This document shows positions 1-9,480 of a DNA stretch of 64,000 bases, piece by piece. The notes beneath the pieces were generated by a model. It searched no databases. It was not told the origin of the DNA and saw only the letters and a program-made list of their open reading frames with translations. The stretch is from Segatella hominis (GTDB taxonomy: Bacteria; Bacteroidota; Bacteroidia; Bacteroidales; Bacteroidaceae): NCBI RefSeq assembly GCF_019249725.2, contig NZ_CP137559.1, positions 2,439,501 to 2,503,500 on the forward strand, given 5' to 3'. A program made the translations under genes and the position numbers. Each line of letters begins with the position of its first letter. Positions within the stretch are counted from its first letter, which is position 1.

Positions 1-2954
1 GTGCTACCATTACAGCCAACGGTAAGGCAGTGGGCATTACCGACATGGATGGTAACTTCTCTGTTGATGCAGCTCCTGGTACTAACCTTACATTTACCTA
101 TCTGGGAATGACTCCACAGACCGTGAAGGCTTCTAAAGAAATGAGCATTACCTTGCAGGATGACTCTAAGTCTTTGAACGAAGTCGTAGTCATCGGTTAT
201 GGTGTGGCTAAGAAGAACGACTTGACAGGTTCTGTTACTGCGATCAAACCTGACGAGAAGAACCATGGTATCATTACTTCAGCACAGGACATGATCCAGG
301 GTAAAATTGCAGGTGTAAATGTCAACTCATCAACGGGTGCTCCTGGTGATGGAGCACAGATTCGTATTCGTGGTGGTGCTTCTCTTACTGCGAGCAACAA
401 CCCATTGATTGTTATCGATGGTATGCCTATGGATAACAACAGCACAAAGGGTGTAAACAACCCTCTGTCTCTTGTCAACCCTAATGATATCGAGAGCTTT
501 ACCGTATTGAAGGATGCTTCAGCAACTGCCATCTACGGTTCACGCGGTTCCAATGGTGTCATCATCATTACAACCAAGAAGGGTCGCAGCGGCCAGAAGC
601 CACAGGTTTCTTACAATGGTACACTTTCGGTAAGTACTGTTGCCAAGAAAATGGATGTGATGAATGCTTCTGAATATACAGACTTCATCAAGAACTATTA
701 TGGTGAAGATTCTTCTGCCTACAAAGGTTTAGGCTGGAAGAAGTTCAACGCAGATGGAACTCCAGATTATTCTGCCGGCACATACGATACCGACTGGCAG
801 GACGAGATTTACCGTGCAGCTGTCAGCCATGAGCATAATGTCAGCTTGACAGGTGGAATCAGTAAGAATTCTTGGTCTATGCCTTATCGTGTCAGCGTTG
901 GTTACACCGGTCAGGAAGGTATTCTGAAGGGTTCTGACTATAAGCGTGTTACTGCCGGTTTCAACATCAATCCATCATTGTTCGACAAGCACCTTAACAT
1001 TAATGTCAACGGTAAGTATTCTTACTCAAAAACAAATCCAGGTGGACAGGATGCAGTAGGTGCAGCTATCAACATGGATCCTACCCGCCCAGTAAAGAGC
1101 AGTGACGAAACATTCAAGAACTGGGGTGGCTATTGGCAGTGGGCATTACCTACTACTTCATACGACCCTACATTCCCATATAACCGCAACGACGATGCTC
1201 CAACAAACCCTGTAGAAAAAGTTGAAAACTACGATTTCTACAAGAGTGCGCATATCCTCTTGGGTAATGTAGAGGCAGACTATAAGATACATGGTTTCGA
1301 AGACCTTCATCTTCACGCCAACATAGCTGGAGAATATAGCACTGGTGGAGAGTACAACACCAACAATCCACAATCTACATACGGATTCTACTATGGTGGC
1401 AACAGCGAAAATAAGGAGAAGAAGTATAACGTTGTAGCTACTGCCTATGCTCAGTACACCAAGGACTTCAACAAGGCTAACCACTTCGACATCATGGCTG
1501 GTTATGAGTATAGCCACATGAAATATTGGGGAGACCAGTGGAGCAAGTCTATGTATCCTTCTACCAACGAAGGTAAGAACGACAAGGGCGAACCTCTTGC
1601 AGGAACTGTGAAGTCTTACGATACAAGCAACTGGAAGGGACAGACTTACCTCGTGAGCTGGTATGGACGTGCCAACTATTCTCTGTTGGATCGTTACCTC
1701 CTTACATTCACTGCCCGTTATGATGGTTCAAGCCGCTTTGCAGACGGACACCGTTGGGGTTTCTTCCCATCAGCAGCCTTCGCATGGCGTATCAAAGACG
1801 AAAAATTCCTGAAAGATGTTGATGCTATCAGCGACTTGAAACTCCGACTTGGTTGGGGTAAGACCGGTCAGCAGGATACAGGTAGAGAGTACTACACCGC
1901 TACCTATAAGAAGAGTACAAGTAATCACTTCCTCTATCCAATCGGTGGTATTGACAACAACCCAGGAATACTCTACCGTCCATTGGCATACAATGACGAA
2001 TTGACTTGGGAGACGACTACTACATGGAACGTAGGTCTCGACTATGGTATGTTCGACCAGAGACTCACCATCAACCTTGATGGTTATATCCGCAAGACAA
2101 CCGACTTGCTCAGCACAACAACCATCGCTGCAGGTCAGAACTTTGACAATGCTCTCTTGATGAATGCAGGTACATTGGAAAACAAGGGTTTTGAGGTAGC
2201 TATCACAGGTCGTCCTATCCAGACCAAGGACTGGTTTGTAGAATTGAGCGTCAACGCTGCTTACAACAAGAACGAGATTACCGAACTTGCAGGTGGTCGT
2301 GATTTGATGGAGGCAGGTATGAAGGTAGGTCAGGATCAGGCAATCACCTATCATAAAGTAGGAAAGCCAGCCAATTCGTTCTTGGTTTACCAACAGGTAT
2401 ACGATCAGAACGGACGTCCTATCATGGGTTGCTATGTAGACCGCAATGGTGATGGTTCTATTGACGAGAACGATAAATACTTCTATAAGAACATTGTAGC
2501 TCCTTGGACTGGTGGTTTCAGCTTCAAGATTGCATACAAGAACTGGGATCTCGGAAGTAACTTCCGTGCAAGCCTCGGAAACTATCTCTACAATGGATAC
2601 GCTGAGGGTGCAATAAATACGAAAGAAATTTGTAGTGCTAAGGGATATTACAAAAACAGCACAAAGGATATTGTAAATTTGGGCTGGACTTCATACAACT
2701 ATCCTCTTACTGACTACTTCGTTCAGAATGGTAGCTTCCTGAAATGCGATAACATCACTTTGGGCTATAATTTTGATAAAGTATTGAAGATGGGTAACTA
2801 CAAGGGTATCTCAGGTCGTATCTACGCCTCATGCTCTAACGTGTTTACTATCACCAAGTATAAAGGTATCGACCCTGAAGTAACATCAGGTAAGGACGAC
2901 AACATCTATCCTCGTTGCCGCACATTCCTGCTCGGTCTGAACCTTAACTTCTAA
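1..2954 (+). CDS. susC: SusC-like TonB-dependent outer-membrane receptor, 5' truncated
   Basis: Outer-membrane beta-barrel that imports starch oligosaccharides together with its SusD lipoprotein. The reading frame is open from position 3, so the true start lies outside the window; the first ATG (30) is internal to the carboxypeptidase-regulatory-like (CNA-B) domain. Next come a TonB-box-like stretch (NEVVVIGYGVAKK), the plug domain with the IRIRGGASL and GSRGSNGVI motifs, and a long barrel ending in aromatic LNLNF, as in outer-membrane proteins. About 980 residues are present. susD begins 21 bp after the stop, so the two are co-transcribed. Assignment to starch rests on the adjacent susD-E-F genes and the downstream alpha-amylase; the receptor itself does not show its ligand. 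Confidence 0.95.
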   Translation, partial: ATITANGKAVGITDMDGNFSVDAAPGTNLTFTYLGMTPQTVKASKEMSITLQDDSKSLNEVVVIGYGVAKKNDLTGSVTAIKPDEKNHGIITSAQDMIQGKIAGVNVNSSTGAPGDGAQIRIRGGASLTASNNPLIVIDGMPMDNNSTKGVNNPLSLVNPNDIESFTVLKDASATAIYGSRGSNGVIIITTKKGRSGQKPQVSYNGTLSVSTVAKKMDVMNASEYTDFIKNYYGEDSSAYKGLGWKKFNADGTPDYSAGTYDTDWQDEIYRAAVSHEHNVSLTGGISKNSWSMPYRVSVGYTGQEGILKGSDYKRVTAGFNINPSLFDKHLNINVNGKYSYSKTNPGGQDAVGAAINMDPTRPVKSSDETFKNWGGYWQWALPTTSYDPTFPYNRNDDAPTNPVEKVENYDFYKSAHILLGNVEADYKIHGFEDLHLHANIAGEYSTGGEYNTNNPQSTYGFYYGGNSENKEKKYNVVATAYAQYTKDFNKANHFDIMAGYEYSHMKYWGDQWSKSMYPSTNEGKNDKGEPLAGTVKSYDTSNWKGQTYLVSWYGRANYSLLDRYLLTFTARYDGSSRFADGHRWGFFPSAAFAWRIKDEKFLKDVDAISDLKLRLGWGKTGQQDTGREYYTATYKKSTSNHFLYPIGGIDNNPGILYRPLAYNDELTWETTTTWNVGLDYGMFDQRLTINLDGYIRKTTDLLSTTTIAAGQNFDNALLMNAGTLENKGFEVAITGRPIQTKDWFVELSVNAAYNKNEITELAGGRDLMEAGMKVGQDQAITYHKVGKPANSFLVYQQVYDQNGRPIMGCYVDRNGDGSIDENDKYFYKNIVAPWTGGFSFKIAYKNWDLGSNFRASLGNYLYNGYAEGAINTKEICSAKGYYKNSTKDIVNLGWTSYNYPLTDYFVQNGSFLKCDNITLGYNFDKVLKMGNYKGISGRIYASCSNVFTITKYKGIDPEVTSGKDDNIYPRCRTFLLGLNLNF

Positions 2955-2975
2955 CATTTTAAAATAGATTTCGAT

Positions 2976-4709
2976 ATGAAACTCAATAAATTCAACATAA
3001 TTGCCCCAGCAGTAGCTCTTCTGCTTTCAGCAAGCTTGAGCTCTTGCATGGATGACTTGAACAAGGGAAACATTGACCCTACTGTTGATGCCAATCCTAA
3101 TATTACGGGCTTATACAGCAAGTGCTATGCTGGTCTTATCATGGAGGGTAATGACGGTAATGCCGATTTCACTATCGACGACGCAGGTAAGTCAACCCTT
3201 CTACGCAACCTGTTCAACTTCAACGAGGTACCTACCGACGAAGCTGTCTGCTGGTGGTCAGATGGCGGTATCGCAGATGTTGCCTACAATAAGTTCGATC
3301 CGGGTAATGCCACTCTGAAGAACCTCTACTATCGTCTGATGTCGAACATCTCTTACGAGAACCACTTCTTAAGTCTTGACGCTGCCAAGGCAGAGCCAAC
3401 CAAGTATGCAGAGGTACGTGTCATTCGTGCCTACAGCTATTTCTTGATGCTCGACTTCTTCGGTGATCCAACATTCATTGATAAGATTTCGGCAGAGACA
3501 CCACGACAGGCTCATACTTACAATTCAAAGTTTGAGGAAGGCAAGTCTTACACTCGTGCAGAGCTTCTTCAGTTGGGCCGTGAGTTCCTGTTCAACTGGG
3601 TAAAGGACGAATTGCTCGCTGCAGAGCCAGACCTGTTGGAGGCAAAGCCTGAGACTGACAGCGACCCAGACTATGGCCGTATTGATAAAGGCACATGCTG
3701 GCTGCTCTTAAGCCGTCTGTACCTCAATGCAGGTACATACCTTAACAACGATGGCCAGAACAATCAATATTGGGATAAGGCTCTCGAATATGCCGAGAAG
3801 GTTATCAATTCAGACTATAAGCTCTTCGATGACAGCAAGATGTCTGCAGAGGCAAAGGCTAATGGCTACAAGCCATACGACCTGCTCTTCATGGGCGACA
3901 ATGGTTCAAATGGTGCAAGCTGCGAGGCTCTTCTTCCTTTGATGCAAGATGGTGACAAGACTCAGGGATGGGGTGGCTCGATGTTCTTTGTTGCAGCTCT
4001 TTGGGATGCTACGATGCAGACTGTTACAGATAAGGATGCTGCCACTACTGCCAACACATGGTCAGGTATGCGTGTTCGTCCACAATTCGTAGAGAAGTTC
4101 TTTACCAATCCAAAAGTTGTTGTAAACAAGTCAGCTTCCGAAATCCGTGCTATGAACGTTGATGACCGTGCTATCCTTTGGGGTAAAGGCAACAGTGACG
4201 GCGATCGTACTTTGGAGATTGGTGCTAACGATAAGTTCGTCAAGGGTATTGCAACACCAAAATGGAATAACAACTATTCTAATGGTGGTACTCCTCACGA
4301 CAGCTATAACGTAGATATAGACTTCTTCCTCTTCCGTGTAGCTGAGGCTTACCTCAATGCAGCTGAGGCTGAGATGCACCTCAATGGTGAAAGCTCGGCT
4401 AAGGCAAAGAAGTATATCGATGCTCTTCGCAATCGTGCCCACGCTGCCGTACGTGCTTCTTATACTCTTAACGACGTGCTCGATGAGCGTGCACGTGAGT
4501 TATATTGCGAAGGTCTTCGCCGTACCGATTTGATTCGTTTCAATCAGTTTGGTGGCAGTCAGGCTACATACAATTGGGAACTTAAGGGTGGTAGCGCTAA
4601 TGGTACAACCTTCGCCAAGACCTATAATGTATATCCTCTCCCATCATCAGAGGTTCTTTCTAACAAGAACTTGACACAGATTGACGGATATAACGAGGTT
4701 CAAAACTAA
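2976..4709 (+). CDS. susD: SusD-like starch-binding outer-membrane lipoprotein
   Basis: Surface lipoprotein that caps the SusC barrel and binds starch oligosaccharides. The 577-residue protein starts with a lipoprotein signal peptide whose lipobox LSSC puts the lipidated cysteine at residue 24. It has the helical SusD/RagB body with the YNKFDPGNATLKNLYYRLM and VRVIRAYSYFLMLDFFGD segments of the family, and the C-terminal RARELYCEGLRRTDLIRF motif, which is very typical of SusD. It lies 21 bp after susC and 31 bp before susE, so a single operon is likely. Confidence 0.95.
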   Translation: MKLNKFNIIAPAVALLLSASLSSCMDDLNKGNIDPTVDANPNITGLYSKCYAGLIMEGNDGNADFTIDDAGKSTLLRNLFNFNEVPTDEAVCWWSDGGIADVAYNKFDPGNATLKNLYYRLMSNISYENHFLSLDAAKAEPTKYAEVRVIRAYSYFLMLDFFGDPTFIDKISAETPRQAHTYNSKFEEGKSYTRAELLQLGREFLFNWVKDELLAAEPDLLEAKPETDSDPDYGRIDKGTCWLLLSRLYLNAGTYLNNDGQNNQYWDKALEYAEKVINSDYKLFDDSKMSAEAKANGYKPYDLLFMGDNGSNGASCEALLPLMQDGDKTQGWGGSMFFVAALWDATMQTVTDKDAATTANTWSGMRVRPQFVEKFFTNPKVVVNKSASEIRAMNVDDRAILWGKGNSDGDRTLEIGANDKFVKGIATPKWNNNYSNGGTPHDSYNVDIDFFLFRVAEAYLNAAEAEMHLNGESSAKAKKYIDALRNRAHAAVRASYTLNDVLDERARELYCEGLRRTDLIRFNQFGGSQATYNWELKGGSANGTTFAKTYNVYPLPSSEVLSNKNLTQIDGYNEVQN

Positions 4710-4740
4710 AGTATAAAAGAATTATTAAAGAAAACGCAAT

Positions 4741-6018
4741 ATGAAGAATAAATATATAATTGGTGCTCTGCTTGTCGGCATCATCAGCTTATTCGCATCA
4801 TGTTCGGATGACAACGACTCTAACCCTACGCTGATTCAGCCTAAAGAGTTTGCGTTGAACACTCCTGCATATGCCAATGCGACTACGACTATTGATTTGG
4901 AGCATTCCACAGAACTTGGTCTTACATGGTCACAGCCTAAGTACACAGCAGACAATGCCCCTATCAACGCAACTTACGAGGTGCAGGTATCTCCAACCAA
5001 CAGCTTCACAGTTTCTACTGATGAAGCTGCTGCAGACGAGAGTGGCGAAAAGGTGCCAGATTACGCTGTTCTTAGCAACACCACACAGAAATGTAATATT
5101 TCTGCCTCTGCAGAAGAAATGGACAAGGCATTGGTAAAGATACTTAAATGGACTGAAGGTAATGTTCCTGCCGAGCAGGAGATGTACGTTCGTGTTAACG
5201 CTTACATCCTTGAGGGCACAAGCCGTCTGAACCCTATCGCTTCAAACTCAGTAAAGCTCAACGTAAAGCCTTACTACATTGAGTTGAAGGATGCTGTTCC
5301 AACAATGTGGTATCTTGTAGGTAACATGTTCGGCGCTAAGTGGGCTGGCAACAAGAGCATTGGAGAAGACGCACTTCCTATGTTCCTTAAGCCAAACTTC
5401 TCTTACGACAAGAAGACTGGTGCTGGTGAGATTGAATACACCAACTACTTCCTTACCGGCGATTACAACGACAAGGCCGAGTGCGACGGAGCTGGTTTCA
5501 AGATTCTGCCTTCAGACTTCAACTGGGATTACAGTATGAACGCCATACTCAATAACGAAATCAGCGCTAAAAAAGGCACAATAGAAAATCGTAATGGCGG
5601 TGGTGACGGTGGTCATATCGTTGCTGCTGAAGCCGGTTACTACACCATTACAATCAACACTGCTGACAATACAGCCAAGATGGTGAAGTACGAGGGTAAT
5701 GTAACCAACTATGGTACTATCCAGATTAGTGGTTCATTCAATGATTGGGCTGACACTCCAATGCTTCCTTACAACACTGAGGGCGTTGAGAACCACGCTT
5801 GGTACTATGTAATGGATGTTCCTGCCGGCGAGACTGCACAGTTCAAGTTTAAGATTGAAGGTTCTTGGGATACAAGCTGGGGCTATGGTGCAGAAGATGG
5901 CGCTATCAACATGTACGGAAAGTGTGATGCAGGTGGCAAGAACATCGGCTTGGCAGAAGGCAAGTATGTCATCTCATTCAACGACATCACTGGTTCGTTC
6001 AGCATCGTTAAATTGTAA
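4741..6018 (+). CDS. susE: SusE-like outer-membrane lipoprotein
   Basis: Starch-binding surface lipoprotein of 425 residues. The signal peptide ends in a lipobox (FASC, Cys21) followed by an acidic SDDND stretch, which in Bacteroidota favours export to the cell surface. An N-terminal Ig-like SusE domain (about residues 25-175) is followed by two carbohydrate-binding modules; the second begins at ISGSFNDWAD and has spaced Trp residues (NDWAD, HAWYY, SWDTSWGYG) suited to stacking on glucose rings. It sits between susD and susF with short gaps. The SusE name follows position and domain order; these proteins diverge fast. Confidence 0.85.
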   Translation: MKNKYIIGALLVGIISLFASCSDDNDSNPTLIQPKEFALNTPAYANATTTIDLEHSTELGLTWSQPKYTADNAPINATYEVQVSPTNSFTVSTDEAAADESGEKVPDYAVLSNTTQKCNISASAEEMDKALVKILKWTEGNVPAEQEMYVRVNAYILEGTSRLNPIASNSVKLNVKPYYIELKDAVPTMWYLVGNMFGAKWAGNKSIGEDALPMFLKPNFSYDKKTGAGEIEYTNYFLTGDYNDKAECDGAGFKILPSDFNWDYSMNAILNNEISAKKGTIENRNGGGDGGHIVAAEAGYYTITINTADNTAKMVKYEGNVTNYGTIQISGSFNDWADTPMLPYNTEGVENHAWYYVMDVPAGETAQFKFKIEGSWDTSWGYGAEDGAINMYGKCDAGGKNIGLAEGKYVISFNDITGSFSIVKL

Positions 6019-6040
6019 AACATTTAAAGTATAGACAATT

Positions 6041-7438
6041 ATGATTAAGAAAATATTATTGGGAATGACCCTGCTGATGGCTATGGTGTCTTGCACCGAA
6101 GACTACACAGATTGGGGTAACCCACAGTCAAATCCTCAGGAGGAAGCTGTATCATTCGGCGACGGTAGCGTAACTCCAGTTGATGTCATCAACTTGGCTA
6201 ACGTTAAGACAGAGAAGGTAAAAGTAGCGAGCATTGTTGCTCCTACTTCTTCCGACGCAGCTTATACACCTAATTATAAGATTAACTTCGACGGTCAGTC
6301 ATTCGACATTGATGCTGATGGCAACATGGCAACAGCTGAATTGACAAGCTATATCGTAGATAAGTATGGCAAGCGTCCTACAAAGCGCGACATCGATGCT
6401 ACTCTTGATGCATGGGTAAGCAATGGCTCTACAGCCGTGAAGATGGCAACATCTGCAACATTCCAGGTTAAGGCTATTCCTGAGGCTCCAGTTATCGAAA
6501 ACGGCTATTATCTCGTAGGCGACATGTTTAATGCCGAAGGCGTTGACGGCTGGAATACAGTTAGTGACAAGCAGGCATTCAAGCACAGCGATAAGGATGT
6601 ATATGATGACCCTGTTTTCACCATCACATTCGAGACAACAAAGGCAGACCAGTACTGGAAGATCATTCCTAAGAAGAACATCGAATCTGGCAACATCTGG
6701 GCTGCCGGCGTAGTAGGTCCTAAGGTTGACGGCGACGCCAGCATGACTGGTGCGCTGACCAACGGTGACGCTAAGGCAGGTAAGATTGCTAAGGCTGGTA
6801 AGTATAAGCTCACCATCAACATGATGGACTATTCTTATACCATAGAGGAAGTAAACTACGATCCATTCATCTACTTCATCGGTAGCACAGATGGTTGGTC
6901 AAGTTCAGACCAGAAGCTCGCTCTCGTGGACGAGGCAAAGGGCGTATACACTGGTTATGTATATGTAGCCGATCCTAACGGAGCTGGTCTCCAGTTCAAG
7001 TTCCAGCGTGTAGCTGGAAGCTGGGACAACGAAATCAATGCTGGTGCATTCACCACATTCTCGGATGCTGCAACCAACGAAGGTGGAAACTTCGGTGTGA
7101 ACGCTGGAGAGGGTGTCTACTACTTCGATGTTAATCTTGGAGAAGGCACCATCAAGGCAACTAAGGTTGAGACCATGGGCATCATCGGTGGCTTCAACAA
7201 TTGGGGTGGCGATGCAGTCATGACTTGGAATGCTAAAGAGTATTGCTTCGAGGCAACAAATGTAGGTGTTACTGCCGATGGTTGGAAGTTCCGCATAAAC
7301 GGTGGTTGGGACATCAACCTCGGTGGTAGTCTCAATAACTTGACAGCAGGTGGTGACAACATTGCTGTTGCTGGAAACACCATCAAGTTGTATCCTACAA
7401 GAAAGAAATCTGACAACATCTACTGCACAGTAAAGTAA
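6041..7438 (+). CDS. susF: SusF/SusE-family starch-binding outer-membrane lipoprotein
   Basis: Surface lipoprotein of 465 residues, lipobox MVSC with Cys18. After an N-terminal Ig-like domain (about 25-145) come three repeated carbohydrate-binding modules, each opening with a glycine-aromatic motif: GYYLVGDMFNAEGVDGW near 160, YFIGSTDGWSSSDQ near 280 and MGIIGGFNNWGGDA near 380. The last resembles the SusE module. It is the last gene of the susCDEF operon; a strong terminator follows 34 bp after the stop. It probably holds starch at the cell surface and has no catalytic motif. Confidence 0.85.
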   Translation: MIKKILLGMTLLMAMVSCTEDYTDWGNPQSNPQEEAVSFGDGSVTPVDVINLANVKTEKVKVASIVAPTSSDAAYTPNYKINFDGQSFDIDADGNMATAELTSYIVDKYGKRPTKRDIDATLDAWVSNGSTAVKMATSATFQVKAIPEAPVIENGYYLVGDMFNAEGVDGWNTVSDKQAFKHSDKDVYDDPVFTITFETTKADQYWKIIPKKNIESGNIWAAGVVGPKVDGDASMTGALTNGDAKAGKIAKAGKYKLTINMMDYSYTIEEVNYDPFIYFIGSTDGWSSSDQKLALVDEAKGVYTGYVYVADPNGAGLQFKFQRVAGSWDNEINAGAFTTFSDAATNEGGNFGVNAGEGVYYFDVNLGEGTIKATKVETMGIIGGFNNWGGDAVMTWNAKEYCFEATNVGVTADGWKFRINGGWDINLGGSLNNLTAGGDNIAVAGNTIKLYPTRKKSDNIYCTVK

Positions 7439-7471
7439 GCATTTGTTTCATCATATAAGCACAGTATATTC

Positions 7472-7510
7472 AATAGGCGGCTCTCCAATCCGAGAGTCGC
7501 CTATTTTTTC
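7472..7510 (+). terminator. Intrinsic terminator after the susCDEF operon
   Basis: A GC-rich hairpin (AATAGGCGGCTCTC, loop, GAGAGTCGCCTATT) is followed by a T run. The same hairpin recurs at 14152-14185, so this block is also part of a repeated leader found before the Rpn gene and before the toxin-antitoxin pair. Confidence 0.85.
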
Positions 7511-7543
7511 TTTATCCCCATCCCTACATTTTTTCCTAAAACT

Positions 7544-7574
7544 TTGGAAGTTACAAGGAAATGTCGTATCTTTG
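7544..7574 (+). promoter_or_regulatory. Bacteroidota-type promoter of the Rpn gene
   Basis: TTG at 7544-7546, a 20-base spacer and TATCTTTG at 7567-7574 fit the -33/-7 consensus. The block around it matches 14221-14251 almost base for base, including the TTGGAAGTTAC stretch. Confidence 0.75.
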
Positions 7575-7621
7575 CCAACGAATAGCAATATTGCATCCAC
7601 AACCATATAGAGCGAAAGCAA

Positions 7622-8473
7622 ATGGCAAGATTTATAGACCCACGTGTTGATTGGGCTTTCAAGAGAATATTTGGAAGCGAGGACACGAAAGAATGTCTGA
7701 TAACATTCCTCAACGGACTGTTTGAAGACGAGTTGATAATCAAGGACGTGACGTTTGCCAAGACCGAAAAACTTGGCTTGCGCCCCGATGATCGAGGTGT
7801 GGTCTTCGATGTCTATTGTATCACAAACGAAGGCAAGCATGTCATCGTAGAAATGCAGAAAAAAGAGCAGGAATACTTTGCCGACCGGGCTTTGTATTAC
7901 ACGGCACGTGCCATTGTGCAGCAAGGCGTTCGTGGAATCTGGGACTATCACTTGGCCCCTGTCTATACGGTGTGCTTCATGGACTTTGTATCAGACAGTC
8001 CTATGCTAAAGGAGTTTCGCACCGACTTGGTGCTCACCGACTTACAGACACGCCAGCGAGTGTCCGACAGAATGCGTATTGTGTACCTCCAGTTGCCTTT
8101 GTTCGACAAGCATACGGAGGCAGAGTGTATGGATATATTTGATTGTTGGATTTATATAGTGAAGAATATGAATATGTTTGAGCAGATGCCATTCAGCGAG
8201 AAGTATCCAGTCTTCCGCAAATTGGCTGAAATAGGCGACCTCCGCAAGCTTACCCGTGAAGAACTTGAGCTTTATGACGAGGACATCAAGAATATGCGTG
8301 ATATATATGCCACCAGAAAGTTTGACGAAAAGAAAGGAATGGAAAAAGGAATGGCGAAAGAAAAGATAGCCACAGCTCGCCGCCTCCTGTCAATGGACCT
8401 TTCTGATGAGCAAGTAGCAACAGCTACCGAGCTTCCGCTGGAGGAAATCCAGAAATTGAAGGAACAAGCCTGA
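7622..8473 (+). CDS. Rpn-family recombination-promoting nuclease / putative transposase (PD-(D/E)XK)
   Basis: 283-residue protein of the Rpn/PDDEXK transposase-like family. The opening DPRVDWAFKRIFG is the family hallmark, and the nuclease core reads D63 (VFDVYC), then E78-M-Q80 (VIVEMQ), the variant PD-(D/E)XK triad of this group. The C-terminus after about residue 238 is a charged hinge (KGMEKGMAKEK) followed by a small helical tail, SDEQVATATELPLEEIQ. Known relatives make DNA breaks or stimulate RecA-independent recombination; recent work also links some to phage defence. A near copy of the tail lies at 14803-15006. It has its own promoter and sits just past the sus terminator, so it is an insertion between susF and the amylase, not part of starch use. 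Confidence 0.85.
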   Translation: MARFIDPRVDWAFKRIFGSEDTKECLITFLNGLFEDELIIKDVTFAKTEKLGLRPDDRGVVFDVYCITNEGKHVIVEMQKKEQEYFADRALYYTARAIVQQGVRGIWDYHLAPVYTVCFMDFVSDSPMLKEFRTDLVLTDLQTRQRVSDRMRIVYLQLPLFDKHTEAECMDIFDCWIYIVKNMNMFEQMPFSEKYPVFRKLAEIGDLRKLTREELELYDEDIKNMRDIYATRKFDEKKGMEKGMAKEKIATARRLLSMDLSDEQVATATELPLEEIQKLKEQA

Positions 8474-8489
8474 ACCGGGCTGAAGGCTC

Positions 8490-8643
8490 AGAAGCCCATA
8501 GCCCTGGGTAATTACGGACACAAAACTGTCGCCCTGTAAGGGCAAAAGCTTCAAAGTATCAGGTATTTACAAAGCTTTTGCCCTTACAGGGCGTATGCTG
8601 AATGCTATTATACCCAGGGCGATGCCCTGGGCTATGAGCTTCT
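8490..8643. repeat. Large nested inverted repeat (REP/MITE-like)
   Basis: An inner perfect 22-bp inverted repeat pairs 8530-8551 with 8572-8593 (CGCCCTGTAAGGGC type). An outer, imperfect arm pairs 8490-8510 with 8611-8643 around the CCCAGGGC/GCCCTGGG palindromes; the right arm has 12 extra bases. The whole could fold into one long hairpin just after the Rpn stop codon. Confidence 0.8.
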
Positions 8644-8922
8644 GCCCCTTCAGGGCGTGTGGAGCCAACTTGCAAAATTTCTGTTTAACAATTCACCAAG
8701 GAACTTTTAGTTGAAATCAGCTTCTTATATGAGTACATAAACTACAACAAGCAACCGATAAATAAGGATGAACTGATCAAAAATTTTGATTGGTTCAATC
8801 ATCTCAAGCATTCAACAAAGAGGGTGTGTCTGGTGAATTCATCAAAAGAAAAATTATTTTTCATCAAATTAATACCACAAATATCACACTTACGCTTAAC
8901 TCTTTGATTACAAGCGCATAAC

Positions 8923-8975
8923 GCGTGGCAATAAGGGATTTTTAATTGCCACCTTATTGCCACTTATTGCCACGC
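8923..8975. repeat. Repeats of TTATTGCCAC with an inverted copy
   Basis: GCGTGGCAATAAGG at the left is inverse to the TTATTGCCACGC at the right, with two further direct copies of TTATTGCCAC between. Nothing coding is seen. Between 8660 and 8920 I see only AT-rich sequence. Confidence 0.65.
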
Positions 8976-9017
8976 CATGAACCTGATGCGAAAATTCTGA
9001 GAAGATTCTTTTTTCGA

Positions 9018-9136
9018 ATGAGGCTTACTTTATGGTGAAGTAAGGCTTACGTAACATTTAAAAGAGGCTTACCTGAAAGGCAAACAAGGCTTACTTGAAC
9101 TTCAAATAAGGCTTACTTGAAAGACAAATGAGACCT
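9018..9136. repeat. Degenerate tandem repeat around AGGCTTAC
   Basis: Five copies of AGGCTTAC plus a decayed sixth (AGACCTAC) occur every 22-26 bases, mostly followed by TTGAA and an AAA-rich spacer. The period is too short and spacers too alike for a CRISPR array. Confidence 0.7.
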
Positions 9137-9162
9137 ACCAGATGGGAACCTGGATGCTTCTG

Positions 9163-9228
9163 AAATTACGTCCCGACGTATCTTGTACTACGTCGGGATG
9201 TATCTTTCACCGCGTCGGGACGTAATTT
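9163..9228. repeat. Inverted repeat of ACGTCGGGACGT type
   Basis: AAATTACGTCCCGACG (9163-9178) is exactly inverse to 9213-9228, and a third related copy (ACGTCGGGATGTAT) lies between at 9190-9203. Confidence 0.75.
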
Positions 9229-9325
9229 CTACTGTATCGGGTGAGATTTTACGGAAAAAGCAATGAAATCAACTAGCATTGAACTGAAAAATTTCTTCAG
9301 TTGGCAATGATTCCTCCTCTCTACA

Positions 9326-9366
9326 GCCATTGCGCTTTTTACGCAATAAAAAAAGAGATAGGCAAA
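9326..9366. repeat. Short repeat shared with 19946-20002
   Basis: CATTGCGCTTTTTACGCAA, then AATAAAAAA, GAGATAG and CAAATG, recurs upstream of the ATPase gene at 19946-20002, where TTACGCAA is additionally duplicated. TTGCG/CGCAA can pair as a small stem. Confidence 0.6.
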
Positions 9367-9443
9367 TGCAAACGTTTGCACAAACTTTTTGCTTGATTTA
9401 CATCAAGAAAGAGAAGTACTAAAAGAATATTATCGTAACTTTG
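9367..9443 (+). promoter_or_regulatory. Amylase promoter with LacI-type operator and second dyad
   Basis: A perfect 14-bp palindrome TGCAAACGTTTGCA lies at 9367-9380, a second dyad CTTGAT-N4-ATCAAG at 9392-9407, and the -7 box TAACTTTG at 9436-9443. The first palindrome is of the kind bound by LacI/CcpA-family regulators. Both dyads and their spacing to the -7 box (62.5 bp from the first centre) are exactly repeated at 15175-15252, which supports function. The position, about 75 bp upstream of the expected transcription start, would suit an activator as well as a repressor. Confidence 0.75.
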
Positions 9444-9480
9444 CAACAGTTATCAAAGCAACAACTCTAACTGAATAAAT

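Noticed and set aside
9018..9136. Possible CRISPR array
   Set aside because: The conserved unit is only about 8-13 bases, spacers are similar to each other and no cas gene is near.
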